Positions 31,929-40,410 of a stretch of DNA of 64,000 nt are shown piece by piece. This DNA is from JADZEM01 sp046328125 (GTDB lineage: Bacteria > Chloroflexota > UBA6077 > JACCZL01). The stretch covers positions 124,001 to 188,000 of the forward strand of contig JAXLXF010000008.1 in the NCBI GenBank assembly GCA_046328125.1. The letters run 5' to 3'. A program made the position numbers and the translations under genes. The notes under the pieces are model-generated. The model did no database searches. It was not told where the DNA came from and worked only from the letters and a program-made list of their open reading frames with translations. Positions within the stretch are counted from its first letter, which is position 1. Each line of letters begins with the position of its first letter.

Positions 31929-33641
31929 CTAGCGAAGGGGCGGCGGCGGAATCGGTGCGGCGGCGCTGGCGCCGAGCGCGGTCTCGTGGGTCAGCACCGA
32001 CGTCAGGTCGAGCGCGCTCGGGATGACCCGGACCGGCAGCGCGGTGGTTCGGCCGCGCACCTCGATCTCGTGGCGGGCGAACTGGCTGAGATCGACGCTG
32101 GCATGAGCCGCCACTTCCTCGCTCACGATCAGCTGGGCATGATAGTCCTTGGTGGACGACTCCAGGCGGCTGGAGGTGTTGACGGCGTCGCCAATCGCGG
32201 TCAGCGTCCTGGCCCGACCGTACCCCATCTCGCCGACGATCACCGGCCCGACGTGGATGCCGATGCCGATACGGAGCGGGTCTGGCAGATCGGTTGCCAG
32301 CGCGCGGTTCAGCTCGTCCAGGGCATGGGCCATCGCCACGGCGCCGTCGAGCGCTTCCCGGCAGCCGCGCACCACGTCCGTCCCGACGCCAAACAGCGCC
32401 ATCACGCCGTCGCCGATGAACTTGTCGAGGTGGCCGCCGCTGCTCTCGACCGCCTCGCCCATGGCTTTGAAGTACTCGTTCATGACGAAGACCACGTCGT
32501 ACGGCAGGCGGTGCTCAGAGAACTTGGTGTAGCCGCGAATGTCGGCGAACAGGATGGCGACTTCCTGCTCGCTGGCCTGCGCTGAGCTCGGGCGGAGCAC
32601 GCTCTCGGCAGACTCGATGCTCGGCGGCAGCAGGGGGATGATCGTCAGGTCGTTGGTCGGACGCAGCTGGCAGGCCAATCGCACGTTCGGCGGGGCGCCG
32701 ACTCGTCTGAGCACGCGCTCCTCTTCAGGAGTGGGCACGGGGATGCGGGCCGAGGCCGGGCCGATCCGCGAGCGGCAGGTCGAGCAGCGGCCGCGTCCGC
32801 CGCACAGCGAGGCGTGCGGGATGCCGGCCGAGCGGCTTGCTTCGAGAATGGACATGCCGGGGGTCGCCAGCACGCGCCGCCCGCCAGGATAGGTCAGCCT
32901 CACTACGCCGCGCCGACGCTGGAGCCAGGCGCGGAGGTAGCGACCGCCGAACGCCAGCACGACCATCGCGGCGAAGATGCCGTTCGCGATGCCGGCCCAG
33001 CCGAGCACGGTGTCCTCATCGGCCGGCGTGATGCCGGCGAACGTCTGATCGCGCCAGCCGGCCATCGTCGAGAAGATCGCGGTCTCACGCCCGACCCCGG
33101 CGAATCCGGCCAGAGCGAGTGCCGGCAGGATCAGGGCGCCGGCGCGCAGGTACGAGCGGTAGCGGGGATACCACGGCTTGAACTGGAGCCACCAGCGGAC
33201 GCCCATACAGCCGTGCGTCCAGGCGATGACGAGGAGGAGCGCCTGGATAGCCGCGCTGCTCGGATGATCGACCCACATCCCGACGACGACGTAGGCGTAG
33301 GTGTCCTCGGCGCCGCTCACCAACGAAAGAATGTGCGTGCCGAAGATGTGCGGCACGAGCATGAACGGCATCGCCAACCCGAGACCGAGCCGGACCAGCT
33401 CCCAGCGCGGCAGTCTGAGATGGCGCGCGTTGTAGAGCGCGTACAAGACCAGGACGACGTGGGTCAGCAGCGCCCCGTACAGCACGACCGAGCCGAGTGG
33501 GTTCCGCCAGACGGCCAGGAAGACGAGTCGGCCCTTCTCGGCGGCGTCCAGCGAGAAGACGCCAAGCGCGTGGTTGAGCAGATGGGTGCCGACGAAGACA
33601 AAGAGCGCGAGGCCGGACCAGAGTCGAAGTCGCCGCGTCAT
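31929..33641 (-). CDS. CyaC-like redox adenylate cyclase: diheme-type membrane anchor, 2Fe-2S and class III cyclase
   Basis: Makes cAMP under redox control. 570 residues. N-terminal six-helix anchor resembling SdhC, with histidines at 20, 24, 61, 98, 103 and 143; CyaC of Sinorhizobium meliloti uses such a tetra-His set to bind two hemes b. Then a 2Fe-2S ferredoxin domain: Cys280, 286, 289 (LCGGRGRCSTC) and 324. Then a class III cyclase: metal Asp367 (LFADIRGYTKFSE) and Asp411 (FIGDGVMALFG), adenine-type Lys407 and Asp485 (IGDAVNTSSRLE). All catalytic residues look intact, so an active ATP cyclase is expected. Transcribed alone. Confidence 0.88.
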   Translation of the reverse strand: MTRRLRLWSGLALFVFVGTHLLNHALGVFSLDAAEKGRLVFLAVWRNPLGSVVLYGALLTHVVLVLYALYNARHLRLPRWELVRLGLGLAMPFMLVPHIFGTHILSLVSGAEDTYAYVVVGMWVDHPSSAAIQALLLVIAWTHGCMGVRWWLQFKPWYPRYRSYLRAGALILPALALAGFAGVGRETAIFSTMAGWRDQTFAGITPADEDTVLGWAGIANGIFAAMVVLAFGGRYLRAWLQRRRGVVRLTYPGGRRVLATPGMSILEASRSAGIPHASLCGGRGRCSTCRSRIGPASARIPVPTPEEERVLRRVGAPPNVRLACQLRPTNDLTIIPLLPPSIESAESVLRPSSAQASEQEVAILFADIRGYTKFSEHRLPYDVVFVMNEYFKAMGEAVESSGGHLDKFIGDGVMALFGVGTDVVRGCREALDGAVAMAHALDELNRALATDLPDPLRIGIGIHVGPVIVGEMGYGRARTLTAIGDAVNTSSRLESSTKDYHAQLIVSEEVAAHASVDLSQFARHEIEVRGRTTALPVRVIPSALDLTSVLTHETALGASAAAPIPPPPLR

Positions 33642-33805
33642 CGCCGAATCCTCCCACCACAGCTGCGCCCCACGCGACGAGTGTGTCGGTCGCCCGTGGT
33701 CGCCGTCGGCGGTGCCGCCAGACGGTCGCTAGCTGGACAGCTATGGTACTCCGGATACGAGCCGGCGGATCAGGCGGGATGCTTCTGCCGCTGTTCGCAA
33801 GGCAA

Positions 33806-33960
33806 CACCGGACCGCGGACTGAAGTCCACGTCTACCAGTGGTGCGTGGCTACGCCACGCCGGCCGGAGGCGAATGCATGGCGATGTGCCCTGTGGCTCG
33901 TCACCCCGTCGCGTAGCGACGGTGCGATGGTAGACGTGGACTTCAGTCCACGGTCCGGTG
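33806..33960. repeat. MITE-like 155-bp element with 33-bp terminal inverted repeats
   Basis: 33806-33838 is the reverse complement of 33928-33960 with one mismatch in 33. The interior contains two further hairpins: GCGTGGC, TAC, GCCACGC at 33844-33860, and CCGTCGC, GTA, GCGACGG at 33907-33923. The right end abuts the larA stop codon at 33961 exactly. No coding sequence and no flanking duplication were seen. Confidence 0.88.
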
Positions 33961-35238
33961 TCAGCGTGCGACGTATGGGATCGTCTGCGGGCCTTGCGGC
34001 AGGACGGCGATCCGGGCGTCGGGGCCGGCCGCGTGGGCCAGGCGCTCGGCGGTCTCGGCAACGTCCAGACAGCGCTTCAGATGGGCCTGGTGGATCTGCT
34101 CGTCGGTCAGGCCGTCGGTGTGGAGGTGGACCTGTGCGCGCTTCTGGATCTGAGCCTGCACCTGCACCTGCCACTGGTCGTGCATGTGGAAGCCGTCCGA
34201 GGTGATCAGCTTCAGCAGGCTATCTGGCGAGTCGCCCAGCTTGAGGATGTCCTTGTAGTTGCCGAACTCCGGCAGGCCGTCCGAGCACTCAGCCGCCGCG
34301 ACGATGGCGCCGCCGTCCGCCACGATCTGGTTGGCGGCGGACATCCCCTTGACGGCCTGGTACAGGTTCAGGTCGAGCGGGTAGCCGCTGTTGGTCGTCA
34401 CCACGACCTCGTACGGCCGCTCGACGGCCTGCATCGCCGTCTCCTTGACGAACGCGCAGCCGAGCTTGTGGGCCGCGAACAGCTCGCCGGCAAAGACCTT
34501 CGTGATCTCGTGGTCCTTGTTGAGTGTCACGTCCAGGGTGAAGTCGGGTTTGACGACCGATGCGATCTCGCGGATGGCGTCGTGCATCGGGTTGCCGTAC
34601 GTGATGCCCCAGATCGCGTTCGGGTGCGCGATCATCGGCGCGCCGTGCAGGTGGAGCACCGTCTCGATGGCCGCCAGCCCCGGCGCGATCATCTTCGGGC
34701 CGCCAGAGAAGCCGGCGAACAGATGCGGCTCGATGAAGCCGGTCAGGATCTTGAAGTCGTGATCCAGGAAGTCGGCGTCCACCCAGATCGGGCCGCCGGA
34801 GCTGGTCTGGCCCAGGTAGCGGTGCTGATCTAGCTGAAACGCATCGTGGTTGACGACGCGGTACTGGCGCACGATGTCGGCGCCCAGCATCCGCTCCAGC
34901 TCTTCCTGGGTGTTGCCGCGATGGGTGCCGGTCGCGATGAAGATGGTGACGTTGGCGGGGTCCACGTGGTCGATCTCGGAGAGGATCACCGGCAGGATGC
35001 GACGGGTCGGGGTGGCGCGGGTGATGTCGCAGACGCTGATGCCAACCCGAGCGGTCGCGGGGACGCGCTGGCGCAATGGCTCGGAGTTGTGCGGCTCGCG
35101 CATCGCCTTTCGGAGCGCGGCCGGCTCGTCGGCGAGGCCAGGCAGGTATTTCGGCTCGATCACCGTGGTGCGATCTGCTGGCAAGTCGATGTCGAGGCCA
35201 TGCCTGCCATACGCCAGTGTTACGCGCGTCTTCCCCAT
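33961..35238 (-). CDS. larA: Nickel-dependent lactate racemase LarA family
   Basis: Racemises or epimerises 2-hydroxy acids with a nickel-pincer nucleotide. 425 residues from the ATG at 35238, set by GGAGGAG. The pincer and nickel residues align with the Lactiplantibacillus enzyme by a constant shift of two: His106 (GTHRGNT; H108), His172 and Lys182 (EPHLFAGFSGGPKMI; H174, K184), and His198 (VLHLHGAPM; H200). ITRATPTRR is also conserved. The natural substrate may be a larger hydroxy acid, since this superfamily is broad. larE lies 4 kb away; larB and larC are not in the window. Confidence 0.9.
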   Translation of the reverse strand: MGKTRVTLAYGRHGLDIDLPADRTTVIEPKYLPGLADEPAALRKAMREPHNSEPLRQRVPATARVGISVCDITRATPTRRILPVILSEIDHVDPANVTIFIATGTHRGNTQEELERMLGADIVRQYRVVNHDAFQLDQHRYLGQTSSGGPIWVDADFLDHDFKILTGFIEPHLFAGFSGGPKMIAPGLAAIETVLHLHGAPMIAHPNAIWGITYGNPMHDAIREIASVVKPDFTLDVTLNKDHEITKVFAGELFAAHKLGCAFVKETAMQAVERPYEVVVTTNSGYPLDLNLYQAVKGMSAANQIVADGGAIVAAAECSDGLPEFGNYKDILKLGDSPDSLLKLITSDGFHMHDQWQVQVQAQIQKRAQVHLHTDGLTDEQIHQAHLKRCLDVAETAERLAHAAGPDARIAVLPQGPQTIPYVAR

Positions 35239-35294
35239 CCGTCTCCTCCGAGCGATCCGTTCGATTGTACCTCCGACGACCACATCGCGCCGCC

Positions 35295-37196
35295 CTAGCG
35301 TCGGAGCTCGCGGAGGTTCTCCCAGAGCACGAACAACCCCGCCGCGAGAATCCAGGCGATGGTCAGCTCGTAGAACAGGTGGTAGACCAGCACGCCGACC
35401 GATACGAGCGCCAGTCCGACCGACACCGTCGAAACCAGGCGCGCGAGTCGCCGACGAAAGACTGCTTCGACGATCACCAGCGACGCGACCAGCGCCAGTG
35501 CGCCGTCGATCAGGTGCTGTGGCGCCGCGACGGCCAGCACGACCATGCCGACGAGCAGCAGGCCGATGCTGGTCGCGGCCCAGACCTCCAGCAGGGCTCG
35601 CAGCCGGAGATCGGCGTCCTGGGCCGGGCGGGCCAGACGGCGAATGTGGGCGCGCCGCTCCTCCGGCAGCGTGACGGCGGCGGGGTCGCGGGCGGCGAGG
35701 CGGCCGCGACGAGCTTCGAGCGTCTCCAGCATCAGCTGATTCTGGGCATGTTCGCGCCGCTGGTCGTAGGCTTCTGAGCGCGCGGCCTCAATTCGGGTCT
35801 CCAGCGTTGCCAGCCGGGCCTGTAGGTGGTGCTGGCCGCGAATCGCCGCGATCTCGGCGCCGAGCGACTCGAGCTCGGCGGCGCCGCTGGCGATCGTGAC
35901 CTCCAGGTGGGCCTGACGTGCTCGCAGGTCGGCGATGCTCCGCTCCACGACGGCGCTCTCGCGGCCGGGCGGCGCTACGTCGTCGAGGCCGGCCCAGCCG
36001 ATCGGGTCGTACCAGGCCAGCCTGACGGTGCCGTCGCGATTGTACATCGGACCGGATGGCGCGTTCTCGCCAGCCGCAGGGTCGCGGGCGAAGTAGCCCC
36101 ACAGCCCGCGAAAGCGCGAGACCCACGCCGGAACCGGGTCGAGCAGGACCGGCGACCAGCCGCGCGGCTCGCCAGGGCCGATGGCGGGGCCGTCACCCCG
36201 CGCGTAATCCACGAACGGGATGCGGAACAGCTCGACCTGCGGCACGGCGTCGAGAAGCCCGGCCTGGCGCAGGGCCTGAAGTCCAAAGCTGGCGAGCCGC
36301 CGGATCGGTCTTGCGAAGCGATGCAGGTACGGCACCTCGATCTCGGCGACGTACTCGCCGGGGCGAAAGTAGGCGGCGTGCGAGCCGGCGCCAGCGTACA
36401 CCACCGGATGGTCGCCGACGCGCTCCAGCTCCTCGGCGTCGTCCCAGGCACGGCGCAGGTCGTCGCCATGAAAATCGTGCGAGGCGTAGGCGACCCAGGC
36501 GGGGGCGATCTCGCCGTCCGGCCGCTCGGCCAGGTAGATCGAGATCATCTCCCAGTCCGCCTCGTGGTCGTTCGCGCCGAAAAAGCCGGATCGCCAGTTG
36601 TTGAACGCGTAGAAGACCCAGTATTGGAGCACGACCCAGCCGTTCTCACGGACGACTCGACCGTAGTACGGCGTCACTCGCTCCTCGGGCGGGCGGCGGC
36701 GGCAGGCCAGAATCGCGGCGGCGGCCGAGTCGCCGGGCACGCGGCCACGGAGGAAGAGCGTGAGCGAGAAGACGGCGTCCAGCAAGCGCGAGAGGTAGCC
36801 GACTCGGGCGAGCCGCGCGACGCTAGCGCGAAACCGGGTGCCCGGATCCCGGATCTGGCGGACACCTTCTTCGAGCAGGAACGCCGACAGCTGGGCCAGG
36901 TTGAGCGGGTCGCTGAACGTCAGGTGGACGATCGCGCCACGCTCGACCGCGCGCTCTTCGCCCAGCCGGTCCAGGTCGAGCTCGCCCTCTTCGAAGAGCA
37001 GCTGGCGGTGGCCGTCAGGATGCGAGACCCAGAGGCTCGACTGCTGCACGTACCAGTCCACGTCGGTCGGGAGCAGGTCCTCGCCCTGGGTGTAGCGGAC
37101 GATCGGCTCGAAGCGCCGGAGCAGGGCCAGGTCGGCGGCGCGCGTGTCGGCGCTGCCGCGGGCACAGGCGGCGTCCCTGGCGCTGCCGTCACACAT
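35295..37196 (-). CDS. Vps62-like domain protein with coiled coil and C-terminal membrane helices
   Basis: Function unknown. 633 residues. Residues about 160-340 resemble the Vps62/NPP1-like beta fold: YWVFYAFNNWRSGFFGANDH, EADWEMISIYLAE, VAYASHDFHGDDLR and VVYAGAGSHAAYFRPGEY carry its HExDWE-like and GSHA motifs. A coiled coil (about 430-510, EIAAIRGQHHLQARLATLET) follows, then four membrane helices to the C-terminus. The start ATG at 37196 overlaps the upstream gene's end by 8 bases. The fold is common in secreted lectin or lysin-like proteins; here there is no signal peptide. Confidence 0.72.
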   Translation of the reverse strand: MCDGSARDAACARGSADTRAADLALLRRFEPIVRYTQGEDLLPTDVDWYVQQSSLWVSHPDGHRQLLFEEGELDLDRLGEERAVERGAIVHLTFSDPLNLAQLSAFLLEEGVRQIRDPGTRFRASVARLARVGYLSRLLDAVFSLTLFLRGRVPGDSAAAAILACRRRPPEERVTPYYGRVVRENGWVVLQYWVFYAFNNWRSGFFGANDHEADWEMISIYLAERPDGEIAPAWVAYASHDFHGDDLRRAWDDAEELERVGDHPVVYAGAGSHAAYFRPGEYVAEIEVPYLHRFARPIRRLASFGLQALRQAGLLDAVPQVELFRIPFVDYARGDGPAIGPGEPRGWSPVLLDPVPAWVSRFRGLWGYFARDPAAGENAPSGPMYNRDGTVRLAWYDPIGWAGLDDVAPPGRESAVVERSIADLRARQAHLEVTIASGAAELESLGAEIAAIRGQHHLQARLATLETRIEAARSEAYDQRREHAQNQLMLETLEARRGRLAARDPAAVTLPEERRAHIRRLARPAQDADLRLRALLEVWAATSIGLLLVGMVVLAVAAPQHLIDGALALVASLVIVEAVFRRRLARLVSTVSVGLALVSVGVLVYHLFYELTIAWILAAGLFVLWENLRELRR

Positions 37197-37686
37197 GCGG
37201 ATGGTGCATGGTGAACGACTGGCGCACTTCGCGCTGGTTGAGCGCGAAGATCACCAGACTCCCCAGCGCCAGCGTCAGGTACCGCGATTCGCCGTGGGCC
37301 TGGGCGTACAGCGCGTTCGCCAGCCCGACGCCCTGCAGCGCCATCGCGGCGATCCAGGCCCACTCTCGCAACGCCAGCAGTCCAGCGCCGGTGAGGGCAA
37401 GCCCGCCGCCCGCCACGATCACCAGCGTGGCAAGTCCGAAGCCTGGGAGCGCGCCAAGGTACCCCTCGACAGCCCGCCCAGGACCGGTCTCGAACGCCGA
37501 CAGCGAGATCACCTGCTCGGCGCTGACTCCAATGCCGAGCATCACGACCAGCACGGCCTCGAACAGCAGCAACGAGGCGACGAGCGAGACTGCGCGCGGC
37601 CGGCGTCGCCGCGTAGTCGGCGTGGCAGGATCCTGCATGGTCGGCCGGGATGATACCCCGACCGGTCGGAACGTCACTCGCGCCAT
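37189..37686 (-). CDS. Small four-helix membrane protein
   Basis: 165 residues from ATG 37686; a second ATG at 37638 is also possible. About four membrane helices (AVSLVASLLLFEAVLVVMLG, GLATLVIVAGGGLALTGAGL, WAWIAAMALQGVGLANALYA, YLTLALGSLVIFALNQ). No known domain recognised. GGAGGG is 13 bases before the start. It overlaps the downstream gene by 8 bases, so the two form an operon and the proteins may act together in the membrane. Confidence 0.65.
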   Translation of the reverse strand: MARVTFRPVGVSSRPTMQDPATPTTRRRRPRAVSLVASLLLFEAVLVVMLGIGVSAEQVISLSAFETGPGRAVEGYLGALPGFGLATLVIVAGGGLALTGAGLLALREWAWIAAMALQGVGLANALYAQAHGESRYLTLALGSLVIFALNQREVRQSFTMHHPHV

Positions 37687-37801
37687 GACGATGAGCGCTC
37701 CCTCCGGTAGCATGAGGGGGCCACGCCGGACATCGCGACGGGAGCACCTGCCCGACGCGTCGTCAAAGACGCTCGTGAAGGCGCGGCACCTGGGAGGCGA
37801 C

Positions 37802-38977
37802 GTGAAGATCACCGCGCTCGAGACGATGCACGCCGACGGTGGCGGACGTGCGTTCGACTTCTTGAAGCTGTCCACCGACGAGGGGCTGGTTGGCTGGAGC
37901 GAGTACAACGAGGGGTTCGGCGGACTTGGGGTGACGCAGGTCATCGAACGCCTGGCGCCGGTGCTGATCGGGAAAGACCCGAGAGCCATCGAGGCCCACG
38001 TCGCGCTGATGCAGGCGCTGCGCCGGGTCGCGGCGGGTGGCGTCAATCAGCAGGCGATCGGCGCGATCGAGAACGCGCTGGTGGACGTCAAGGCGAAGGC
38101 GCTCGGCATCCCGGTCTATGAGCTGCTGGGCGGGCCGGTCCGGGACACGATCCGGCTGTACTGGTCGCACTGCGGCTCGTACCGGGTCGGTCCGCGCGCG
38201 ACGGCGCTTCAGGCGAAGCCGGTCGAGAGCCTGGACGACATCGTGGCGCTCGGCAAGGAGGTCGTCGCGAGCGGCTTCACCGGCTTGAAGACGAATGTGA
38301 TCCTCTTCGACGACACGCCGCGCGGCCACGTGCCGGGCTTCGCGCGGGGCGAAGGATTTCCGGAGCTGAACCCGGACCGCAAGGTGGTGGACGCGATCCG
38401 GGCGCAGCTGGCGGCGTTCCGCGAGGGCACCGGCCCGGACATCGACATCCTGGTGGACCTGAACTACAACTACAAAACCGAGGGCTACTTGAAGATGGCC
38501 CGCGCGATGGAGGAGTTCGACCTGTTCTGGGTCGAGCTCGACATGCGCAACGCCCGGGCGATGCGCTACATCCGCGAGGGTACGAAGATCCCGGTGGCGT
38601 CGTGTGAGACGCTGTACACGCGCCGCGAGTTCATCCCGTTCTTCGAGGCCGGCTCGGTGGACACCGCCATCGTGGACGTGCCGTACAACGGCATCCTGGA
38701 GTCGATGAAGATCGCGGCGATGGCCGACGCCTACGACGTCAACGTGGCGCCGCACAACTTCTACAGCCCGCTCGCATCGACGATCAGCTCCCACTTCGCG
38801 GCGACGGTGCCGAATCTCCGGATCATGGAGATCGACAACGACGTCGTGCCGTGGTACCACGACCTCGTGACGGTGACGCCGAAGATCGAGAACGGCCACC
38901 TGAAGCTCGGCTCTGGCCCGGGCTGGGGCACCGAGGTGAACGAGGACGTGGTCCGCGCCCACCCCGCTCGGGGTTGA
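37802..38977 (+). CDS. Enolase-superfamily (mandelate racemase-like) enzyme
   Basis: Probable acid-sugar dehydratase or racemase. 391 residues from the GTG at 37802 (GGGAGG at 37792-37797); the upstream open part is non-coding. Mg2+ ligands are Asp219 (LVDLNYN), Glu245 (WVELDMR) and Glu269 (ASCETLY). Catalytic candidates are Lys163 in GLKTNVI and His318 in VAPHNFYSPL. The KTN instead of KxK and the PHNFYSP loop suggest a branch distinct from the other two family members in the window. It ends before a 30-bp palindrome. Confidence 0.85.
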   Translation: MKITALETMHADGGGRAFDFLKLSTDEGLVGWSEYNEGFGGLGVTQVIERLAPVLIGKDPRAIEAHVALMQALRRVAAGGVNQQAIGAIENALVDVKAKALGIPVYELLGGPVRDTIRLYWSHCGSYRVGPRATALQAKPVESLDDIVALGKEVVASGFTGLKTNVILFDDTPRGHVPGFARGEGFPELNPDRKVVDAIRAQLAAFREGTGPDIDILVDLNYNYKTEGYLKMARAMEEFDLFWVELDMRNARAMRYIREGTKIPVASCETLYTRREFIPFFEAGSVDTAIVDVPYNGILESMKIAAMADAYDVNVAPHNFYSPLASTISSHFAATVPNLRIMEIDNDVVPWYHDLVTVTPKIENGHLKLGSGPGWGTEVNEDVVRAHPARG

Positions 38978-39001
38978 CTCCTGCGAGCCAAACCGTCGGG
39001 G

Positions 39002-39031
39002 CGCGAGCGTGGGGAGCTCCCCACGCTCGCG
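39002..39031. repeat. Perfect 30-bp palindrome
   Basis: CGCGAGCGTGGGGAG at 39002-39016 is followed immediately by its exact reverse complement (39017-39031), 25 bases after the dehydratase stop codon. As RNA it gives a 13-pair GC stem with a 4-base loop. There is no T-run after it, so it is a possible terminator or 3'-end protector. Confidence 0.85.
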
Positions 39032-39121
39032 GCCTCATTCACCGAGAGAGCATGAGACAGGGCTGGCGATTCACCATTCGACCGTGTAGATGGAAGCGAC
39101 AGCTCGCGGGAGCAAAGGCAA

Positions 39122-39997
39122 GTGCAAGACGAGGCGGACGCCGCCGCGCGGCAGCTCCTCGAGATGGACCCGAAGGCATTCCTGGCGCTCGCGGGCCTGC
39201 CGACGACCGGCTCGGTGGAGTTGATCGAGGCGGGCGTCTTTCCATACGTGCTGCCGGTCGACCTGGTGCTTCGGATACCAGCGCGCCGGCCGTGGGTCGG
39301 GGTGATCGCGCTCGTCGCCAATCGCCACCCGGATCTGGTCGGCGAGCTGCTGACCACGATGGCCTCGCTGCCGTACGACGTGCCGGCGATTCCGATCGCG
39401 GTGCTCGTCCGTCCGGAAGCGGATGACCCCGCACTGAGCGGCGAGATCGTGTCGTCCAGCTTGCAGTTCAGGTATCACGTCGTGCGGGCGTGGCAGAGTC
39501 CGCGAGCCGTCGCCTGGGGTGACTTGGGGTCGAAGGCGATGGCTCGACACCTGGCAACCGGGCTTTCGGACGCGATCTCGTCGCTTCGCGAGCGCGCGGC
39601 GCGCGGCGGGACCGAGGATGGTGCCCAGCCGATGCTCTGCCTGGCCTTCGCGCTTTCCTCACACGGCCAGGTCGATCCGAGGCTGCTCGCCGACGCGGAC
39701 AGGCTCGAACAGCTGGCTCCGTGCGTCTATCTCGGGACCAACAGGCGTGAGGACGTGCGGGTTGCCAGTCTGGCTGACGGTTGCGCGGTGATGCGCTGGA
39801 AGCTCTACCAGCGCGGCAGTCGCCGGTTCGGCCCGCCTGACGCGGGCGTTGCCCAGACGATTGGTGCCATCGACGATCCCCGACGTCTGACGGAGCTCGA
39901 CCATTTCATCAGTCGCATCGACACCTGGCGCTGGCCGATCTCGTCATGGGAACAGCTCTTGACGTGGCGCGATCCCTCCGACGAGACGAACCTGTGA
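39122..39997 (+). CDS. Rpn-like (PD-(D/E)XK) family protein, possibly inactive
   Basis: 291 residues; GTG start uncertain. The pattern DPKAFLALAGLP, then YVLPVDLVLRIPARRPWVGV, and SSLQFRYHVVRAWQSPRAVA followed by a helical C-terminus recalls the Rpn recombination-promoting nuclease / transposase-associated family found in cyanobacteria and Chloroflexota. The active-site Asp after the first strand (PVDLVLR) is present, but the usual ExQ/K segment on the next strand is replaced by IALVANR, so catalysis is doubtful. The assignment is by pattern and is tentative. An MNT-HEPN pair follows on the same strand. Confidence 0.5.
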   Translation: MQDEADAAARQLLEMDPKAFLALAGLPTTGSVELIEAGVFPYVLPVDLVLRIPARRPWVGVIALVANRHPDLVGELLTTMASLPYDVPAIPIAVLVRPEADDPALSGEIVSSSLQFRYHVVRAWQSPRAVAWGDLGSKAMARHLATGLSDAISSLRERAARGGTEDGAQPMLCLAFALSSHGQVDPRLLADADRLEQLAPCVYLGTNRREDVRVASLADGCAVMRWKLYQRGSRRFGPPDAGVAQTIGAIDDPRRLTELDHFISRIDTWRWPISSWEQLLTWRDPSDETNL

Positions 39998-40053
39998 CGA
40001 CCAGCGTCTCGAACGATCCGCCGAGGACGTCGGCAGATCGCCCTGATACACTG

Positions 40054-40410
40054 ATGCTAATGGACACCACGACTCAGCGGACAAAGACGACGGACGAGAT
40101 CATCGCCGAGATGGTGCAGCGAATCGTCGAGCGATTCGACCCGCTCCAGATCATCTTGTTTGGCTCTCGCGCGCGCGGCGACGCGCGGCCAGACAGCGAC
40201 GTCGATCTGCTGGTGGTGTTTCCTCACCTGGAGGACAAGCGCGGGACCAACGTCGCGATACTGAGCGCGCTTCGACATTCGGGGATCTCTAAAGATGTCG
40301 TCGTCACGACGCCAGATGAGATCGCTGCATGGGGGCGCATGATAGGCAACGTGCTCGAGCCCGCCCTGCGCGAGGGGCGAATTCTGTATGAGCGCGGCGC
40401 GGCGGCATGA
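40054..40410 (+). CDS. MNT-domain nucleotidyltransferase antitoxin
   Basis: Minimal nucleotidyltransferase, usually the antitoxin that adds AMP to its HEPN partner. 118 residues from ATG 40054; ATG 40060 and a GTG at 39994 overlapping the previous stop are alternatives. The signature GSRARGDARPDSDVDL is intact (Gly37-Ser38 and Asp49/Asp51 as metal ligands), with the hydrophobic VVVTTPDE strand following. Its stop overlaps the HEPN start (ATGA), the classic arrangement. Confidence 0.9.
   Translation: MLMDTTTQRTKTTDEIIAEMVQRIVERFDPLQIILFGSRARGDARPDSDVDLLVVFPHLEDKRGTNVAILSALRHSGISKDVVVTTPDEIAAWGRMIGNVLEPALREGRILYERGAAA

Noticed and set aside
29288..35238. A single lar operon
   Set aside because: larE and larA are on opposite strands and 4 kb apart, with unrelated genes between, and larB/larC are absent here.
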